The notes below the pieces were generated by a model. The model was not told where the DNA came from. It made no database searches and saw only the letters and a program-made list of their open reading frames with translations. From Pagrus major (taxonomy: Eukaryota; Chordata; Actinopteri; Spariformes; Sparidae), in NCBI RefSeq assembly GCF_040436345.1, contig NC_133218.1, positions 6,834,539-6,898,538 on the forward strand: 64,000 bases of DNA, read 5' to 3'. Positions 34,297 through 47,300 of the stretch are shown in pieces (positions within the stretch are counted from its first letter, which is position 1; each line of letters starts with the position of its first letter). A program made the translations under genes and the position numbers.

Positions 34297-37200
34297 TCAG
34301 AGCCTGGCTTTTCCCTCTGCGATCGAGTTGAAGATCTCCTGAGTCATGGGCACGTATCCCTTGTTGTCCTCCAGGTAGAACAGAGGGTCTTGAGTGACAG
34401 AGGGGTTGAAGCCCTCCTCCGCCAGCTTCACCTTCATCTGCTTAAACGTCCCAGTTACGACCAGAGCATCCTGCACAAGAGAAATAAATGGTTATATAAC
34501 AACTGCATGACATTATTTATATGTTGTAAGTGAGTTTCAGCAGGACTTTGTTTACCTGTATACGAATGAAGCGTGGCCTTGCGTAGCTGGGGAGGTAGTT
34601 TTTGACATGCTGATATACAGCTTTGCCGTCAAAGTCCATGTTTTCCTTGAGCTTTAGTGCTGCCATTCCAATTCTTCCCTCGTGCCCTGATCAGTTAAGG
34701 TCAAAGTAAGAGGAGGGGGTTATTTAAGGACGACAGTGTAAACAGCTCCTTTTGTCTTCCATAATACGGCAAGGTATGTATATATGAGGAGAACTTCTAA
34801 AATACATGCTTTCCTGTTTCAAATTCTTCTCAATTAACTTAATTTGAAGGATTACATGCTTCATTATTATGATGGTTAATAATTATTGAGCATGTTAAAG
34901 GTTATGTAAGTTCAAGAGGTTGTGTTGAACATTAAAAGAGCCCCAAACAGTCTCAAACACATACAGAGCTGACAGGTGTAGGCATTTTCTAAAATGTAAT
35001 ATTTTTGAAATACACATGAGTTCTTTCTGATGACCATTATCTAACAATATGTCATTTATAAATCTAATATTATCATTGTTAATTATTAATAAAAGTAATT
35101 ATTACCTGGCACCTTTACACCATAGACATTAGCCTCCTCAACCCAGTCCAGCATGAGCAAATGATCAGCCACCTCTGTGGTCGCCACATTTTCTCCTTTC
35201 CACCTGTATTTTATGACAATACAGAGACAGAACATGCATAACTTAGCTTTTCATTTGACACAGGGAATTAGATTAGGACTGCAAAATATGGTGAAAAATA
35301 ATCATTTCACATGAATCATATGATTGGTAAAAATGTTGACAGATATTACGATATGACTCAGGATTAGTGAAATGATGATGATGATGTTTGACTTTTGTTG
35401 GGGTCTGTACCAAACAAATGTTTTCTTACATCTGGAAAACAAGATTAGTAGAACGAGAACATCTCTGCTGCGTGATGTTGTTTTTTCACACATTTATTTA
35501 CATTTATCAAAAAACTGCAGCTTCTTCTACTAAGAAATTGCACTTCTTGCAGAAAAAGCTGAAATCCAACTAAAATGGAAGGAGTAACTCCTTATATATG
35601 CTCGTCAGCTGTTTATCTTATCGACTTTGCACTTGGTGGGTGTATTGCTGAGGACCCACAGAAGTGCGTAGTGTGTGAAGCTGTTTGCATGAGCGGTTCT
35701 TCAGACAATATTGAAGGCCAAACAATCCTCCTGTTCCAAACAGGCACGTTTTGGAACAGGCACCGCACTAGTCATAATTAAAAGTAGATTCATAATATTA
35801 ACTACAAGGAATCAAGGCCTTTAAAGGTCACCCAAAAATGAAAATTCAGTCATTATCTACTCATCCTCACACTTGATGGAAAATCAGGTGACGTTTTGTA
35901 GTCCACAAAACATTTCTGGAGCTTCACAGCAAAACAGCCCTGCAGCATTCTCCTAAACAACTGTAGCTGGGGACTTGTAGCCAAGAGATCCCAAATTTTA
36001 ATCAGCATATGGGTGAGAAGATAAGATATCCTTCAATGATCTTGAATAAAGTCAAATACAAAAAGCATCGTAAAATCAGTGCCCAGTAATGAAAATTAGC
36101 TCAACCAAAAATCAAATGTAGCCTGAGTTGATGTAACCTGCAATGACTCTTTGTCTAAGATCTCAACTATTTGTTGGTTGGCTGGTTGTCAGCAGGATTA
36201 CACAAAAACTACATAACAGATTTCCATGAAACTTGGATGGAGGATGAGTCTCAGCCCAGAATAGACCCCATTAAATTTTGGTAAGGATCAGGATTAAGGT
36301 ACGGATCCAGGACTTTTATTTTTAATACTTTCTTTAACATTGTGTTAATGAATTTATCAGGGAATAATACATGGGTCTTGAGTAAAATCCGGCTCTACTG
36401 CACTCTACTTGTTTTTCATGTTCAATTTGTGTCATCCACGGACCTGAAAGTGTCTCCAATGCGGTCTTGAAAGTAGATAAATCCCTCGTCATCTATCCTC
36501 AGCAGGTCCCCGCTGTTAAAGTAGCGGTCTCCCTTCACAAACACGTCGCTCAGCATCTTCCTCTGTGTCTGCTGCTTGTTCTTGGCGTAGCCACTGAAAG
36601 GTGATCTTGCTCCGATCTTTGCCACCAACAAACCGGTCTCTCCTGCAGGGGGAAAGCACGGGATGAGTATTAGTTAGAGCGAAAAGGGCAGGAGGAAGAA
36701 AGCCATATATTTGGAGGAGAGTGGCTCACTAACTCACCTCTGGGGACTTCAATACAAAATCCTTTGGAGTTTTTGACTGGCTCCTCCTTCTCTGTGTCGT
36801 ACCTGATGAGGGCATATGGAGTTGCCATCTGAAAAGTAGTTTGAGAATAAAACACGAGTTTGCATATATGATTCATACTACATCGGTATGTATACTACTT
36901 ATATTGTAATGATGCAATTAGCTGCTGTGAAAGTTCGATAAAACAGTCCAGCCAATGCTGCAAGTTTATACCACTTTGTTAAAGGGACACTTCACCACAA
37001 AATCGTATACACGTTTCCTCTATAGTGCTTTTTATCTAGATTGTTTTGTTGTGAGATGTCAACCTTCTCTACCTTCTCTCCAACAACTCACACCAAAATA
37101 ATCTAGATCAGGGATGTCCAAACTTTTGTCCCTTGCAGGGCCAAAACTGAACACCTATCGTATTGTAATGTTAATATGTGAACTGGACCTTGGATACTAA

Positions 37201-40200
37201 GTTCCCTGAGCAAAGTGTCCACTGTTCTCAGATTATGAAAAATAGGGATCCCCGTATTCAAAGAGCATTTTACGTCACAAAAAATAGTTGGGACAAATTA
37301 AAATACCTTGACTAGAAAATGCTCCTTGCCAATTGCTCCGATTTTGCCAATGTGGTTGACAAAGCCTATATTTCCTTCTGTTGCTCCGTAGCACTCACAG
37401 ACACGAATGTCCCCGAACCGCTGCAGGAATTCAGCCCAGGCATCAGCTCTCATCCCGTTCCCCAACGCCACTCGGACTTTATGATCTCTATCATTGTCTC
37501 TCTGGAGGAGAGGGAAAGCGAGGTGAGACAAGGGTAGTAAAACCACTGTAGGTTAATCTTTGTTTTTGAGGTCAAGCAGTGTGAATGAGAGCTGATCATG
37601 CAGCGTTGGCAGTAATAATGAGCATACAGTGTTTCACCTTTGGTGCGTTGCAGAGGTAGCGGATTATTTCTCCTATGTACTGAATGACAGTCACGTTGTA
37701 CTTCCGACAGTCATTCCAGAAGTTGGAAGCAGAGAATTTATTCCTTAAAACAACAGTGCCGCCTGGAAATGAAGAGACACAGACTTCAACAATATTACCT
37801 CACACTCAGAGCTCAGTCAGTGTTGTAAACGGAGTGACCTACAGGACTTTGAAATACAAACAGTGGTGATCAGAGCCAAAGCGCCTGTTACTTGAGGTCA
37901 TATACCTGTTAGTTTAACCTTCAGTAAACCCAAAATGCACCCTGGAAATCATGTTTTGAAGTTTTATGATGTCATGAATCACCTTGGTTTATTGCTCCAC
38001 AAAGTCCCATCAGAAAGCCGGCGCTGTGGTAAAGAGGCAAGAATACGTAGATGATATCGTCTGAGCGAATGCCAGCAATAGACTGAAGAAAAGATGCCAT
38101 CCATATCCTCTCGTGGTTTATAACAGCTGCCTTGGGAAGCCCTAAAAGATATCATGAAAAGCAGAAGTAGCATGTTTTAATAGTCCTGCTTCTTCTCAAG
38201 GCCAGCACACTAAACAGATAAACGCAGATCAGAGGTGAAGGTCAGGTTACCTGTGGTTCCTGAGGTGTAGATGTACAGCGCAGGACTCTTGAGGTGGATG
38301 TTGGCCCTCAGCTGAGGTGACAGAGGCTGGTCTGAGGCCTGCTGGATCTTATCAGAGAGGCTTTCAATGCCATCCACATCGCAGTGCTCAGTGAGGAGGA
38401 ACACACGGACGCCCTGCTCCTTCAAGGTGGGCAACACCTCCTCTACAGCCCCCCGCAAGTCTGAGAGAGGAGAGGAGACGAGAGCAAGTGGAGGCTTCAG
38501 TGAATACAAAAATGGGAAAAAGTGTTTCACAAAGCGGAGTGAAGTCAAATAAAGGAACAGTTCCCCGAAAATTAAAGTTGGTCATTATTTACTCAAGTTT
38601 CGTAATCTACAAAAGGGGTGTCACAATAAACTGGTATTGATAATAACCTTGATATTCAAAAATTAAATACTGGTAATCATGTTAATTATACACATATGAT
38701 AACATTGTGTAAATACATTTAGCATCTCTTAGATGAATTCCATTTCTTTCCGTTCTTGCTTGCCTTAATGTTGGTTGCAACCTGCCATAAAACGGAAAAA
38801 AGAAGAAGAAGAAGAAGAAGAAGAAGAAGAAGAAGAAGAAGAAGAAGAAGAAGAAACTAGCTTGCTAGTTAGCTACAAGCCCCCAGGCACAGCGCCGGGC
38901 TTTGAAGCCAAATTGTCATAGTGGCCAAACCGAGTACGTCACGTCATGCACACCATCACCAAAAGACTTTTTCCCATAAGCTTACAAGAAGCGGCTGTAA
39001 AATGGTGGGTACATTTTTTGAGCATCACAGCCCCCGTAACAATTACAGTTTGAGACATTTGGAAAGTCTAAAACAGCTGCACAGTTAAATTGTTTTATTC
39101 AATTCCAACTAACTGACGGCTAAACTGGAAGTTAGCTGCTCAGCCAGCAGAAGTCTCTAGTGTGTACCCTCTATGCGGAAAGCTATGCAGAAGATTTGGG
39201 TAATTTTACACCCAGTAAGTTGAACTTGTTTGACCACGATAATCTGACACTGTGACAGCTCTAGTCCACAACACATTTCTGAAGTTTCACAGCAAAACAG
39301 CTATGCAGTATTCTCAAGAATTCTAAACAACTGCAGTAGCTGGAGACTTGTTTTTAAAATGGCTCCTTACAGCTTGTCCAGCATAATCCAAGTTCCCAAA
39401 GCCCCAAGACCCCAAACTGATCTGAAAAGATGTGATTTTCACCCTTTTTTAAGCCAAAAATCTTAACTGTAGCTGCTAAGCTAAAAGCTTTAGCGTGCAC
39501 CCTCTCTTTTCACGTCAATTTGGGGTCCCAGGGCTTTTGGAGTCTTGGATCACGCCGGACGTGCTGATGAAGCCTTTTTATATATTTTTTTCCAGTTGTT
39601 TTTTATTACGTCTTAAATACACATCCCCATCTACTCCATTTGTTTAGGAGAGATGTTTTTCTGCTGCGAAGCTCCAGAAATTTCAACCGACCTTCTGTCT
39701 GCATAGGGGTAATGGCAGTGAGTTTTTGGGTGAACTCATCCTTTAACACCAAACCCTGCTTCCCGCTTTTAATCTCTGTAACTTTACTGTCTCCATTACC
39801 ACCAGACAGCGCTGACAAGTTGATTATCAACCATAAAATGTCTCATGTAGTCTGTGTCACATTTCTAAAAAATTTAATACATCTGTGTCTTAAATAAAAT
39901 AATCATCAGCCGATATATATTCAGGCCAACAGCATGCAGAGACAAATACAGGAGGATACACGTGACATTGTTTATAACTTATTGGTGTAGAGTAATTAAG
40001 TACATTTACTCAACTACTGTACTTAAACTGTATTTATTTCCACTGCTACTTTGTACTTTTACTCCACATTAACTCAGAGGCAAATATTTGTACTTTTTGC
40101 TCCACACTACATTTATCAGACAACTTTAGCTTGACGATTTATATTTAGAATCAACAAATAAATTATGATTTAAAATTATAGATTAAAATAAAACTTTATC

Positions 40201-41118
40201 AGTCTTTAGGGGAAATTAACAAGCGACCCAGCTATTAAACTAAAGCAGTTTAACCACCTTTACCAGCTTCAGCATTAAAGTGATGAACACCTGAATGGAT
40301 CAAAATGTATATCCAATAATATAACACACTTTCTTCTGAAATATTTCATTGATAGTGCATAATGAGTACTTTTACTGTCTGTACTAGTATTTCTACACTG
40401 TGTTCTACTTTTACTCGAGTACAAGACTATTTCTTCCACTGCTGATTAAAAAAAAACGAAGATGTAATTCCTGCAGAGGACTCATGTGAGTTCACGTTAA
40501 TGAACTGGTGTCTAGAGACTTAAAAACTTGTCCCAACAACATTTCCACATTCTATTTCTTATGCAACTCTTGAAAAATAAATAATGCAGAAAACCTGAAA
40601 TTCATTTCCAAAACATAGTCCATCTCGTTCTTACCAGCTCCAGCGACCAGGACTTTGGCATCGCAGCAGGAGAAGCAGTGCAGCAGGGATTTGGACCTGA
40701 TGTTGGTGTTCAGGAGAGAAGCTGTGCATCCCAGCTTGGCGAGCGCGAGCCAGACCCACACAAACGACGGCTCGTTCCCTAAGAAGAGGGCCACGGTGTC
40801 CCCCTCCTTCAGGTGGGCATGTGTAGACAGAGCTCTGGCCACTCTGTTGCTTTCCTTGTCTGCCTGGCTGTAAGTGTAGGAGCTGTCCTCAAAGAGCAAA
40901 AACTTCTTCTGTGGCCGCCTCGCCACTTTGTCCAGGAAACAATCCAAAACACCGTAAAACGGTTTGCTCTTCTTGTATTTACCCAGCCGTATGCCGATTT
41001 TAAGTGCAGTAATTGCGTACTTTAAATCTTGCAAAAAATAAGGGTTTTTAAGGTAAAGCAAAACTAGCAAAAGTGCCAAACCTGCAAGGGCGGTATAGAG
41101 AATGTAAGCAAACATCAT
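34297..41118 (-). CDS. slc27a2: Very long-chain acyl-CoA synthetase / fatty acid transport protein 2, copy 1
   Basis: Activates long and very long chain fatty acids (and, in mammals, bile acids) to CoA esters with ATP, in ER and peroxisome membranes. Exons, minus strand: 41118-40635, 38460-38251, 38141-37983, 37762-37638, 37501-37307, 36828-36738, 36642-36444, 35203-35106, 34686-34556 and 34470-34297. All are phase-consistent, giving 621 aa (human 620). A hydrophobic N-terminal segment ([19 protein letters not shown]) should anchor it in the membrane. The AMP-binding P-loop [12 protein letters not shown] lies near residues 223-234, the FATP signature [11 protein letters not shown] near 363-373, and [11 protein letters not shown] near 465. 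The protein ends in ARL, which fits the peroxisomal PTS1 consensus. A second gene of the same structure lies upstream in tandem. Confidence 0.95.
35822..36120. repeat. Dispersed repeat, complete copy of the family split at 38540-39740
   Basis: Reads 'aaaggtcacccaaaaatgaaaattcagtcattatctactcatcctcac...tttgtagtccacaaaacatttctggagcttcacagcaaaacag'. The same order of blocks occurs at 38543-38611 plus 39263-39740, where it is interrupted by a transposon. In an slc27a2 intron. Confidence 0.65.
36176..36345. repeat. Dispersed 'caggattacacaaaaact' repeat
   Basis: The blocks 'caggattacacaaaa', 'aacttggatggaggat' and 'ttggtaaggatcagg' recur at about 42690-42990 (caggattgcacaaaacttggatggaggatt...ttggttcaggtcc). 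This is a common kind of fish interspersed repeat. Non-coding. Confidence 0.55.
36978..37150. repeat. Dispersed 'aaagggacacttcacc' repeat, copy 2
   Basis: Shares with 14391-14790 the start 'aaagggac-ttcacc' and the later run 'aactcacaccaaaa-atctagatcagggat' with 'aaacttttgtccc...gggccaaaact'. It is shorter than the usp8 copy. Confidence 0.6.
38612..39262. mobile_element. hAT-like element nested inside another repeat
   Basis: The ends AGGGGTGTCACA and TGTGACAGCTCT are imperfect inverted repeats. Flanks AATCTACA (38604-38611) and AGTCCACA (39263-39270) look like a diverged 8-bp target duplication (6 of 8 match). The flanking repeat is continuous once this block is removed, as shown by the intact copy at 35822-36120. 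The element contains a long (GAA)n tract and no transposase. It lies in slc27a2 intron 1. Confidence 0.7.
38800..38856. repeat. (GAA)n trinucleotide microsatellite
   Basis: About 18 uninterrupted AGA/GAA units inside the nested hAT-like element. Long GAA tracts are prone to length change. Confidence 0.95.
39990..40445. repeat. 'Tacttaagta' dispersed repeat in slc27a2 intron 1
   Basis: Reads 'gtagagtaattaagtacatttactcaactactgtacttaaactg...ctactttgtacttttactccaca...ttttactcgagtacaagac...tcttccactgctg'. It is the longest well-preserved copy of the family in this window. Confidence 0.7.
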
Positions 41119-44100
41119 AATAAGTAGAAGTGGGTCAGTCCTGCAGCTGGAAGAGCCCTGAGAGGTTCAACTTTCAGCAGCACACAGCAGCTGAATATAT
41201 GTCAAGGTACGCCTCTTGAACTTTGAGCCATTTTCTCGGGGGCTGTAACAAAAGAGCGATTTCCGTGGACATAACACTGCTGCCAACTGTGACAGGCTAC
41301 TTCACTGCAATCATGTGTAGTCATCGTACCAGAATAAGTTCCCCTGCATTGCAATGATGGTGCCAAAGCCAGCACTTGTGTTAAATCTGTTGTTGCCAAT
41401 AACAATTCATCTGGCTAATGAAGCTTGGAGGGTTTGCGTTTAAAGTAGTAATAAAGAGAGAAAACTCACAACCCTAAACATGTTTTGTTTTTTTTCAAAT
41501 TCTCATTCATCACAAAGGCTGAGAAAAACCATTAATGATCCTCTAAGCAAGGGCTCCAAAAATATCATTCATCATCATAAATCATAATGCAATTTAAACC
41601 AAAGTTTGTGTAAAAGCTGAGAGAATCACACATTAATAAGCATCAGTGTGACCTACATAATATCAGTGCTTTGAGTCACTGTTTAGCCAAGGAGGCAACA
41701 GCGAAAACAAGCTTGGTTATATGATAATAATGGAGTAATTAAATCAAAGATTAATTTCCTGTTAATATCTCCATCTTCTTCATCCAAAGCAGCAAACTGA
41801 TCATAAAAGAATAAAATGGTCTTTTGCTTCATCAGGCTGGTTGAGACAGCGTCTCTAATACTAAACATAACATTTCTGATATTACTCTGAGATGCACTCA
41901 AAGAATTCAAATGTTATTACTGTTAGGTCTTTGTTTACTGAGTGAAGAGACGTTCAAGCTGGTCTGTGACTGATAAGAACTGACTGATCTTTACATGATC
42001 ATATCAGCTGTAACTGCAGAAAGGACTTTGTCCCCCTGAAAGAAATCTACAACTTTATTCTAACCAGTAAAGCTGCCATGCAGGTGTTTGTGTTTATCAT
42101 GATCTGAAATTATACTAATAACAATGTTAATACAAACACATGCATGACAAAGGGCATGTAGACACTCCTGTCCACATACTTCTGTGTGAATTTTCAGTTC
42201 CACCTTAAGAGAAATCACAGTACAATGATCAGTGTTGTACCCAAAAGTCATATTTGTAAATTATACATATATTTACATGTGCATACTGTATATGGCCTAC
42301 ACTGTATACTATGAGTCATCTGATTACCTGCCTGGCCGATTATCAGATCTGATATTCAGCTTTTTTCTGATTATCAGAATCAGTATTTGATCTGCAGTCT
42401 GCAAATAACTAGTAACTAAAGTTATCAAATAAATGTAGTGGAGTAAACGTACAAAATTCTCTTCACAAATGTAGTAGAGTGGAAGCGTGAAGTAGCAGAA
42501 AATAGAAATACTTAAACTACAAGTACCTCAAAATTGTACTTAAATACAGTACTTGAGTAAATATACTTAGTTACACTCCATCGATGACAATGATGTTGTT
42601 GTGCCTCCAACTTTGTGTTAGTTTGGGACTCGTTTGACTCGTTTTGCACTGCTGCACTTCTTTTATAATGTTATATTTCACAACACTTTCTATGTCTATC
42701 TATTTTTCCTCTGCCATGGAGGTTATGTATTCACGTGTCTATTTATTGGTTGGTTGGTTTGCCAACAGGATTGCACAAAACTTGGATGGAGGATTAACTT
42801 GAAGGTTAACTTTTGGTTCAGGTCCAGATAAAGAGACATTGCAAGATAGGGTGTTTTTCTGTATTTTCAGTTCAAAATTTCTCAGGGAGTGAAGTGTGGA
42901 TTCTTGATGAGGACATCAGGTGTATTTAGGTGGCTGGTATCTATGAGAGAGAACAGTTTGATGTGGATCTGTTGAGCTTCAATTCTGATTAAGCAGTTAT
43001 AGGTGGTTTAAAATTTAGAGTGATACAGGGCTGTTGAGTTTAATATTGGATAAGGCATGATTGAACTACATGGGAATGTTGGTCTGTGGTTGAGGTATGC
43101 GCTCTACTGAGTGCCATCCTAGTTTTTACCTTATTCTTATAATTGGGTTTTATTTTCTCTTATATTTCTCTGTACTGTATTTTCATCCATATTTTATCTC
43201 GTTTTTAGTATTATCAATTATGGCATTCTCCCTGTTTTTTATCCATCTTAATGTTATTTTTTTGTATTATTATCAAGTGGGCTTTATTTTCCATTAACTT
43301 TATATCCTTGTTTTTATGTTTATCATTCTGGTGTTGTCATGATACTAGGATTTCTAACTTTGGTATGATACCTTGAAAAAAAATAGATAATCAATAGTAA
43401 AAAACTGACATTAGTTTGACAGCATAATATTACCGATTTTTTATTAAAAGATAAATATAACAAGGGTTGTGTATTGTGTGTTAAGCAGAACAGCATTTAG
43501 GGCAATTCACTTCTGACCATAGTCAGAGGTAGAGGCAGAGGAAGAGGAGGACGTAGAGGAAGAGGAGGCGGGCACCACAGCCGTGTGTTGACTCAGCTGG
43601 CCAAAATATTTGATACACCTTAGTCTCAATATAATGCAGTCCAGTTTAACAGCCCTACAAACTTCAACCATAATGAAATTTAAAAAAAATGAAATACAGG
43701 CAGATTTTAAGGCAGAGCTGTCGTATCAGACCACATTAGATCTGGAAGTGTATCTAATGAAGTGGCCGGTGAGTGTGTTTCCCAGCTACATTGAAGACTC
43801 TGGTAACATGTGCATTTGTCTCCATCTTGTGGTCTGTCACACCTGAAATTAGTCTATAAATCTGACATACACATAAAAACTCACTTCAGAATCAGTTTAA
43901 TTTTTAGAAAAGCATTTTATATTTACAGATATTACCACATATACCCATATAAAATTCATATTAGGCGCTGTTCTACATATTTTATTTTAACTCTTCACAT
44001 GCTTCTCATCTTTTCTAAGGCAAAGTATTCTGTTAGACATTTTCAATGCCATTCTAGGACTGAATAAAGTAAAAGCAGCAGTTCTCATACTGGAATCATG

Positions 44101-44346
44101 TCAGTAAATAGACTATTTAAATAATTACTTGCCATTAAAAATATCATCTATATGATAAAACTCCTTCCTCTGGCTCCTGATATGAATCCTTAACTTCTGA
44201 CTCCCATCTTTTAATAAATGCATGTATGTCTGCATATTACTTTACAAAACACAAATGTTTTCAGTATAAGTACAAATATTTGTTAGTTCACTGAGTCACT
44301 GGAGGTCCATCATTAAAAGTACCAATGCAGCGTGCACAGAGCCTCC
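41119..44346. other. Spacer between the tandem slc27a2 genes
   Basis: Holds the upstream sequence of copy 1 (a TATATTC-like motif in gene sense lies about 80 bp before its ATG), AT-rich DNA, a 'tacttaagta' repeat at 42400-42575, a 'gattatcagatctgatattcagc' repeat at about 42330-42390, the 'caggattgcacaaaact' repeat at 42690-42990 and a possible transposon remnant at about 43330-43620. No coding sequence is supported. Confidence 0.5.
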
Positions 44347-47300
44347 TCAGAGTTTGATGTTTCCTGATGAGATGCCGCTGTAGACCTGAGCTGTCAGTGG
44401 GATGTAGCACTTCTCCTGATTATCGAGGATGTAAAGAGGGTCCCGGATACGTCCTGGATCAAAACTCTCCTCCACTAACTTCACCTTCATTTGCTTGAAA
44501 GTGCCCGTCACCTCCACGGCATTCTGGATGGAGGAAAAGTATTGCAAACTATTGACAAAGTGGCAAAAACACTGATCCCAATCATTGTTATTTACATCTT
44601 TGAGGACAGAACAATGCAGTTAAGTGTGTGAAATAAAATTACCTGTATCCTGATAAAGCGAGGTCGGGCGTATGAGGGCAGGTAGCTGATCACATGCTCA
44701 TATATTTTACTTCCATCAAACCGGGCACCTTCCATCACAGTGACAGCTGCCATCCCGATCCGCCCCTCATGCCCTACAAACAAAACAGACAAAGTGCCTG
44801 TCTTTATTAACAAATTAATTACCAAATGATTATCTCTCTCATATGTTCTGGTACTTGGCAGTCTTGATATTCTTATGGATTACACAGTCAGGTCGAATGT
44901 ACAGGGAAAATGACCATCACCTGGCACTTGGACTCCGTAAACATTGGCTTCTTTGAGACAATCGCTGATCGTCAGGATGTCAGACACCTCAGTTGTGGCC
45001 ACATTCTCACCTTTCCACCTGAAACAAGTTTGAAACTTTATATTAGTCATATATTTGTTTCTTTGTTTTGCATTTTACAGGAAGTGAGGAAACAAAAACA
45101 GAGCCTCTCGTCAACAACATGTCAAATTTTGCAAATACAGTAAAAAGGAACCAATTTAGGTTACTTCTTTGACGCCCGTGGAGAACCAGACTCCCTTGAC
45201 AAAATGTTCAATTTTGTAAATTGTTGAGTTAGTTAGTTAAATACTTTGTGAAACACTGTCTTCAACAAATTACGCACCATTTAGGCCGTCTTGTTAATTC
45301 AGCATATGTTATATATGAAGATATTTCTTTATTTGTGTAAAAATGTTGTATCGGTTTGTTCCAGTGAGGTCTGTGTTTAATTGCATATAGAGCGGGGAAG
45401 TGATCGGATAACTCAGGTTTTACGGATCTATTCTTGATCAATTCTAAATGACCTTGTGACATTTCATTTTCTATTTTTTTAAATCTTTCATTTGGTATGG
45501 CAGTAAAACTATAACCAATTATTCTGTAAAAAAAAAAAAAAAAATCAAATCAATTAATGGTGCACAGGAGTTCTGTACCTGAATGTGTCACCTACACGAT
45601 CCTGGAAGTAAATGAAGTTGTCTTTATCGATCCTCATCAGGTCCCCGCTGTTGAAGTAAAGATCTCCTTTCTTGAGAACATTGCGAAGTCTTTTCCTCTC
45701 CGTTTGTTCTTCATTCTGGGCGTAGCCGACAAAAGGAGCGATGTCTGTGATCTTTGACACCAGCAGTCCTGTTTCACCTTCAAGAAAAAACCAAGAGCCA
45801 TGTAAGTACAAGGAGTACCGTTAACTATTATCTATTAAAGGCCTGCTTGTATCATTACTGAAGTCCTGATATCAAAGGAGTAGACACAAGATTTATATTA
45901 ACATTTGCATAAGTTTCTTCACCTGTGGGCGACTCCACACAGAGGCCGTTAGCGTCTCGAACAGGTTCATCGCACTCTGTGTCATACTGAATGAGAGTGT
46001 AGGGAAACAGCTTCTACAGGAGGAAGTAAATACATCAGTGTTAGATTATGTGCTAATACACCTTTACACCTCCTACAGCAGAATAAAAGACAGAATTAAC
46101 ATATACTAGTGGTAGATTGTAATCAAGTACATTTACTCATGTACTATACTTATGTACAAATTTGCAGTACTTGTACTTGAGTATTTCCACGTTAAACAAA
46201 CTTTATACTTCTACTCCACCACACATGCAAATACTGAACTTTTTACTCCACTACACTTATTTGATAACTTAAGTTACTAGTTACTTTGCAGATGCTGCAT
46301 CAGAGCCAAAGTAACAGATTTTTACATTCATTTATTTTATACACAGTACGACAAAAAACAAGACAAAGCACTGATTCCAATAATCAGAAAAATGTTGAAT
46401 ATCAGATCCGATAATTGGTTGACCCATAGTACTTTTTAATCCACTACATTTGTGTGACTAGTAGTTTTACTTGTAATTGAGTAATATTTCAGTAATGTAA
46501 CTGTACTCGTACTTGAATACAGATTTTAAGTACTCTTTCCACCACTTTCTTGCTTTCAACTACATTTCCCAGTCCAACTTTGCCAGTGAAGACCTGGAGA
46601 TGTGGTTGAAAGCTCTAAAAGTACAAGTAAGTGAGCCTCAAGTACACTTTTTTTTGTTACACACATGAATGAACTGGCTGTTAATTAAAACAGAAACGTC
46701 AAACTTCAGATGGACACTTATGTGTCTCGACAATCCAATAAAGATATTTGCCAAAAAAAGTTTATAACAGAAACAATGTTAACTGAAACAAAAAACTAAA
46801 ATGTTGTTTTGATCTAACTCTTACCCGATGTAAAAAGTTGACTCGTCCGACAGCTCCGATTCTTCCTGCATAGTTGACAAATCCCACATTTCCCTCAGTG
46901 GAGGCGTAAAACTCTTTGATCTGAATGTTCCCAAAGCGACTGACGAACTCTCTCCAGATCTCAGCTCTCACACCGTTACCGATGGCCAGTCGGACTTTAT
47001 GGTCCTTGTCATTTTCTCTCTGCATTTTCACATACAAATAAAAACAAACAGATTAAGCGTTTTGCAAGAAATAAATAATGTGATGCCTGATGGATTTCAT
47101 TCAGTCAGTCATTCAACCCTTATTTTACCTCAGAATACATTCAGGTGGAGACCTCATTAACAATATGGCATATAGAGTATGAAACATAGACGAAAGATCC
47201 TGGACACCAAGAAACACAAATAGGAAGCTTAGATAAAAAAGTGAAAAATAATAAAAAAGCCAAACCAAAAATAAGAAAACTGTAGCAATACATAAAGCAA

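Noticed and set aside
43500-43570. Tandem Arg/Gly-like purine-rich stretch (gaggtagaggcagagg)
   Set aside because: Short low-complexity DNA without flanking exon signals; not a gene.
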